Shown here one piece after another: positions 6,206 through 8,077 of a stretch of DNA of 8,077 nucleotides. The DNA is taken from assembly GCA_002431635.1 (NCBI GenBank), contig DJGH01000071.1:3262-11338 (forward strand). Direction: 5' to 3'. This stretch comes from Petrotoga sp. UBA5851 (GTDB lineage Bacteria; Thermotogota; Thermotogae; Petrotogales; Petrotogaceae). The position numbers and the translations under genes were made by a program. How positions within the stretch are numbered: position 1 is the first letter of the stretch; each line of letters starts with the position of its first letter. The notes beneath the pieces were generated by a model, which did not search any database, had not been told where the DNA came from, and worked only from the letters and a program-made list of their open reading frames with translations.

Positions 6206-7158
6206 TTTTCACCTCTTACTTCCGTACTTGTTTTAAATCCTTTAGACTTTAAAAAGTTTGAAAGCCCGTTAAAAACACCACTTGGAAGAAATAGTGCCGA
6301 GAAAATAAGTAAAAGTGTATATATTATTTGGTTATAATCACCAAAGTCTCTCAGAAGTTCAGAAGCAAACGTAAGGAAAAATCCTCCAAGTGCTGCAGGA
6401 ACAATTCCTCCTATTCCACCTACAACTGCCATAATCATCGAGTTAAGAGAAAGCGGATATACTATGTCAGGACCAATATAACCAAAATTATGAGCTACAA
6501 GTGTACCAGCCATTCCTGCAAAAGAAGCTGAAAGTGCAAAAGCTGTAACTTTATAAAAAGTAGTATTGATTCCTATTGCCCTGCACGCATCTTCATCAGA
6601 CTTTAAAGCTTTTAAAATAAGTCCAAAATTCGATCTGCTTATTTTAAACATCGTATAAACGGCAAGTACTGCAAATATAAGCAGAAAGTAATAACTTTTA
6701 TTTGGATCATCAGTAAGGTAGGTTATCCCTATCATACCTTCTTCTCCTCCTGTATATTGAGACATTGATATTGTAAGTTTTTCAAATATTGATGCAACAG
6801 CAAGGGTTGCAAGAGCAAAATAAGGACCTTTAAGTCTGAGAGTCGGAATCCCTATAACTACACCAAAAACAGCTGATACAAGTGCTGAGATTGGAAGAGA
6901 AAGATAAACAGGAATAGGAAAAGCTTTGCTTATAAAACCTACCATATATCCGCCAATTGCAATAAAAGCGGCATGCCCAAAATTTTCTTTGCCAGTATAA
7001 CCCGAAAGGAGATCCCAGCTTGAAGCGTAAACAGAGTATATGAGTGCTATAGAGAATACCCATATAAGATACTGATCATTGAACCCAATCGGAAAAATGA
7101 ACATAAAAACTATCCCAACAACAATTAAAATAATTCTTAAATCCTTTAATTTTTTCAC
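6202..7158 (-). CDS. livM: branched-chain amino acid-type ABC transporter permease LivM
   Basis: A 318-residue inner-membrane permease with about nine hydrophobic segments, pairing with LivH to form the translocation channel. The family motif usually written GYAGQxSFGHAAF appears as SGYTGKENFGHAAF (52-65). RLKGPYFALATLA (108-120) and YTGGEEGM (135-142) are typical. The cytoplasmic coupling loop is LKSDEDACRAIGIN (185-198), followed by AFALSASFAGMAGTL. MAVVGGIGGIVPAALGG lies in the C-terminal third. The start is GTG at 7158 with GGTGA upstream (GGCGGTGAATT before GTG), 11 bases after the livH stop. The short Lys-rich tail (SKGFKTSTEVRGEK) overlaps the livG start by four bases. Confidence 0.94.
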   Translation of the reverse strand: MKKLKDLRIILIVVGIVFMFIFPIGFNDQYLIWVFSIALIYSVYASSWDLLSGYTGKENFGHAAFIAIGGYMVGFISKAFPIPVYLSLPISALVSAVFGVVIGIPTLRLKGPYFALATLAVASIFEKLTISMSQYTGGEEGMIGITYLTDDPNKSYYFLLIFAVLAVYTMFKISRSNFGLILKALKSDEDACRAIGINTTFYKVTAFALSASFAGMAGTLVAHNFGYIGPDIVYPLSLNSMIMAVVGGIGGIVPAALGGFFLTFASELLRDFGDYNQIIYTLLLIFSALFLPSGVFNGLSNFLKSKGFKTSTEVRGEK

Positions 7159-7169
7159 AATTCACCGCC

Positions 7170-8027
7170 CTACGCTACTTTTTTTCCCATGAAACCTGTA
7201 GGTTTAAACACAAGAAATAAGAATACTATGACAAGGAAAACCACTTCGGTCATACTTGATGTCCACACCAATGCAACAAACTGTTCAAGATACGCCATAA
7301 AAATTGCCGCAAGTATACTTCCCCATATACTCCCAAGTCCTCCCAAAATAACTATTGAAAAAGCTTTTATTAGTGTTGGAAGCCACATTCCAAGATTAAT
7401 TGAAAGAAAAGGGGATATTACGATCCCAGCAAGTCCTGATAATCCGGCCGAAAGAGCTGAAGTAACTATAAATATCAGTGAAGTATTTACTCCAAGCAGC
7501 TGTGCTGCATATTTATCCTGTGAAGTTGCAAGTATCAACTTTCCAAATTTTGTTTTATTAATGAAAAACATCACAATAACTATAGAGACAACTGATACAA
7601 AAAAAGCAAAGATCCTTGAACCTGGAACTGTTTCACCCAGAAGGAGTATACTCTGGTCATAAAAAGGTTTTATACTATAGTGGCTTGTTCCAAAGATTAG
7701 CTTGAAAAGATACTGTGTAAAGTATGCTGAGCCTAATGTAAGTATGAGAATATATATACTTTCACCTTTTTTTTGAAGATACAGTATCGGATATTTCATC
7801 AAAAAAACTCCGATAAGCATTACTGAAAAAAGAGAAAGCACTACCGAAAAAAAGGCAGGAAGACCAATACTTATAAAAAAATAGGCTAAGTAAGCCCCTA
7901 CCATGTAATATGCTCCATGATAAAGATTTACTATTCCCGCCACTCCAAAAGTAAGCGAAAAACCTAATGCTATCAGTGCATATATAGAAGCATTTACTGC
8001 ACCATTGATAAGCAGGTTAGCAATCAC
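7170..8027 (-). CDS. livH: branched-chain amino acid-type ABC transporter permease LivH
   Basis: A 285-residue inner-membrane permease with about eight hydrophobic segments. It has the LivH hallmarks NGAVNASIYALIALGFSLTFG (starting at residue 8; the first 20 of these residues are the diagnostic part) and GIVNLYHGAYYMVGAY (31-46). The coupling loop TSQDKYAAQLLGVN is followed by SALSAGLSGLAG, and the C-terminal signature is AFSIVILGGLGSIWGSILAA. I chose GTG 8027 as start because GAGGGGTGA ends five bases before it and the N-terminus then has the usual length ahead of the NG motif. An in-frame TTG at 8045 would add six residues but has no ribosome binding site. It is the first visible gene of the transporter operon, and the promoter is at or beyond the right edge. 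Confidence 0.92.
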   Translation of the reverse strand: MIANLLINGAVNASIYALIALGFSLTFGVAGIVNLYHGAYYMVGAYLAYFFISIGLPAFFSVVLSLFSVMLIGVFLMKYPILYLQKKGESIYILILTLGSAYFTQYLFKLIFGTSHYSIKPFYDQSILLLGETVPGSRIFAFFVSVVSIVIVMFFINKTKFGKLILATSQDKYAAQLLGVNTSLIFIVTSALSAGLSGLAGIVISPFLSINLGMWLPTLIKAFSIVILGGLGSIWGSILAAIFMAYLEQFVALVWTSSMTEVVFLVIVFLFLVFKPTGFMGKKVA

Positions 8028-8032
8028 CAGTG

Positions 8033-8041
8033 TCACCCCTC
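8033..8041 (-). promoter_or_regulatory. ribosome binding site fixing the GTG start of livH
   Basis: Minus-strand GAGGGGTGA ends five bases before GTG 8027. It would lie inside the coding region if TTG 8045 were the start, which supports the shorter protein. Confidence 0.65.
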
Positions 8042-8051
8042 TCAAAATAAT

Positions 8052-8059
8052 ATTTTATA
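8052..8059 (-). promoter_or_regulatory. possible -10 box of the transporter operon
   Basis: TATAAAAT on the minus strand, 24 bases before livH start GTG 8027. The matching -35 would fall at or beyond the window edge, so this is a weak candidate in AT-rich DNA. The operon could equally be read through from a gene further right. Confidence 0.25.
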
Positions 8060-8077
8060 TGCGATATGATTCATTTC

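Noticed and set aside
8028..8045. livH start at TTG 8045
   Set aside because: No ribosome binding site precedes it, and the good GAGGGGTGA lies downstream of it, placed correctly for GTG 8027.
1..8077. CRISPR arrays, tRNA or rRNA genes, insertion sequences, defence or toxin-antitoxin genes
   Set aside because: No regularly spaced repeats, no RNA gene landmarks, no transposase or terminal inverted repeats, and almost all bases are accounted for by the listed metabolic, transport and regulatory genes.

Overview
The window is AT-rich, densely packed bacterial DNA: about 8 kb with seven protein-coding genes (eight if the split LivF/LivG overlap is counted as two of them: CRP-like regulator, aldolase, debranching enzyme, solute-binding protein, LivF, LivG, LivM, LivH), strong AAGGAGG-type ribosome binding sites and very short gaps. 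The transporter's binding protein has a signal peptide without a lipobox cysteine. It is therefore probably freely soluble in a periplasm, which suggests a diderm such as a spirochaete or a Thermotogota-like lineage. I cannot fix the taxon from sequence alone.

Layout. (1) 2-883 (+): the 3' part of a CRP/FNR-type regulator whose frame is open to the left edge and which carries an unusual helical, TPR-like N-terminal part. (2) 888-1523 (-): a class II (zinc) sugar-phosphate aldolase, convergent with the regulator and only 4 bases from it. (3) 1524-1583: a compact divergent promoter built on a 15-base palindrome. The aldolase direction has a consensus sigma-70 promoter (TTGACA, 17 bases, TGaTATAAT), and its -35 box overlaps the start codon of the divergent gene. 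(4) 1577-3493 (+): a bacterial glycogen debranching enzyme (amylo-alpha-1,6-glucosidase type, GH133) starting at GTG. (5) 3485-3520: a perfect 16-bp hairpin acting as a shared terminator for the converging transcripts. (6) 8027-3524 (-): a complete branched-chain-amino-acid-type (HAAT) ABC transporter operon in the order livH, livM, livG, livF, solute-binding protein.

How the genes relate. The debranching enzyme trims alpha-1,6 branch points of glycogen, and the aldolase would split a deoxy-sugar or ketose phosphate into DHAP and an aldehyde, so both point to carbohydrate use. The transporter is a separate unit facing them. Its five genes are translationally tightly packed (4-base ATGA overlap between livM and livG, 14-base overlap between livG and livF). 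The binding protein comes last, and its pocket residues do not clearly match those of classical Leu/Ile/Val-binding proteins, so the substrate is open.

No tRNA, rRNA, CRISPR array, insertion sequence or phage gene was seen, and no non-coding stretch exceeds 60 bases. I see no wholly new multi-gene system. The most interesting element is the palindromic divergent promoter.
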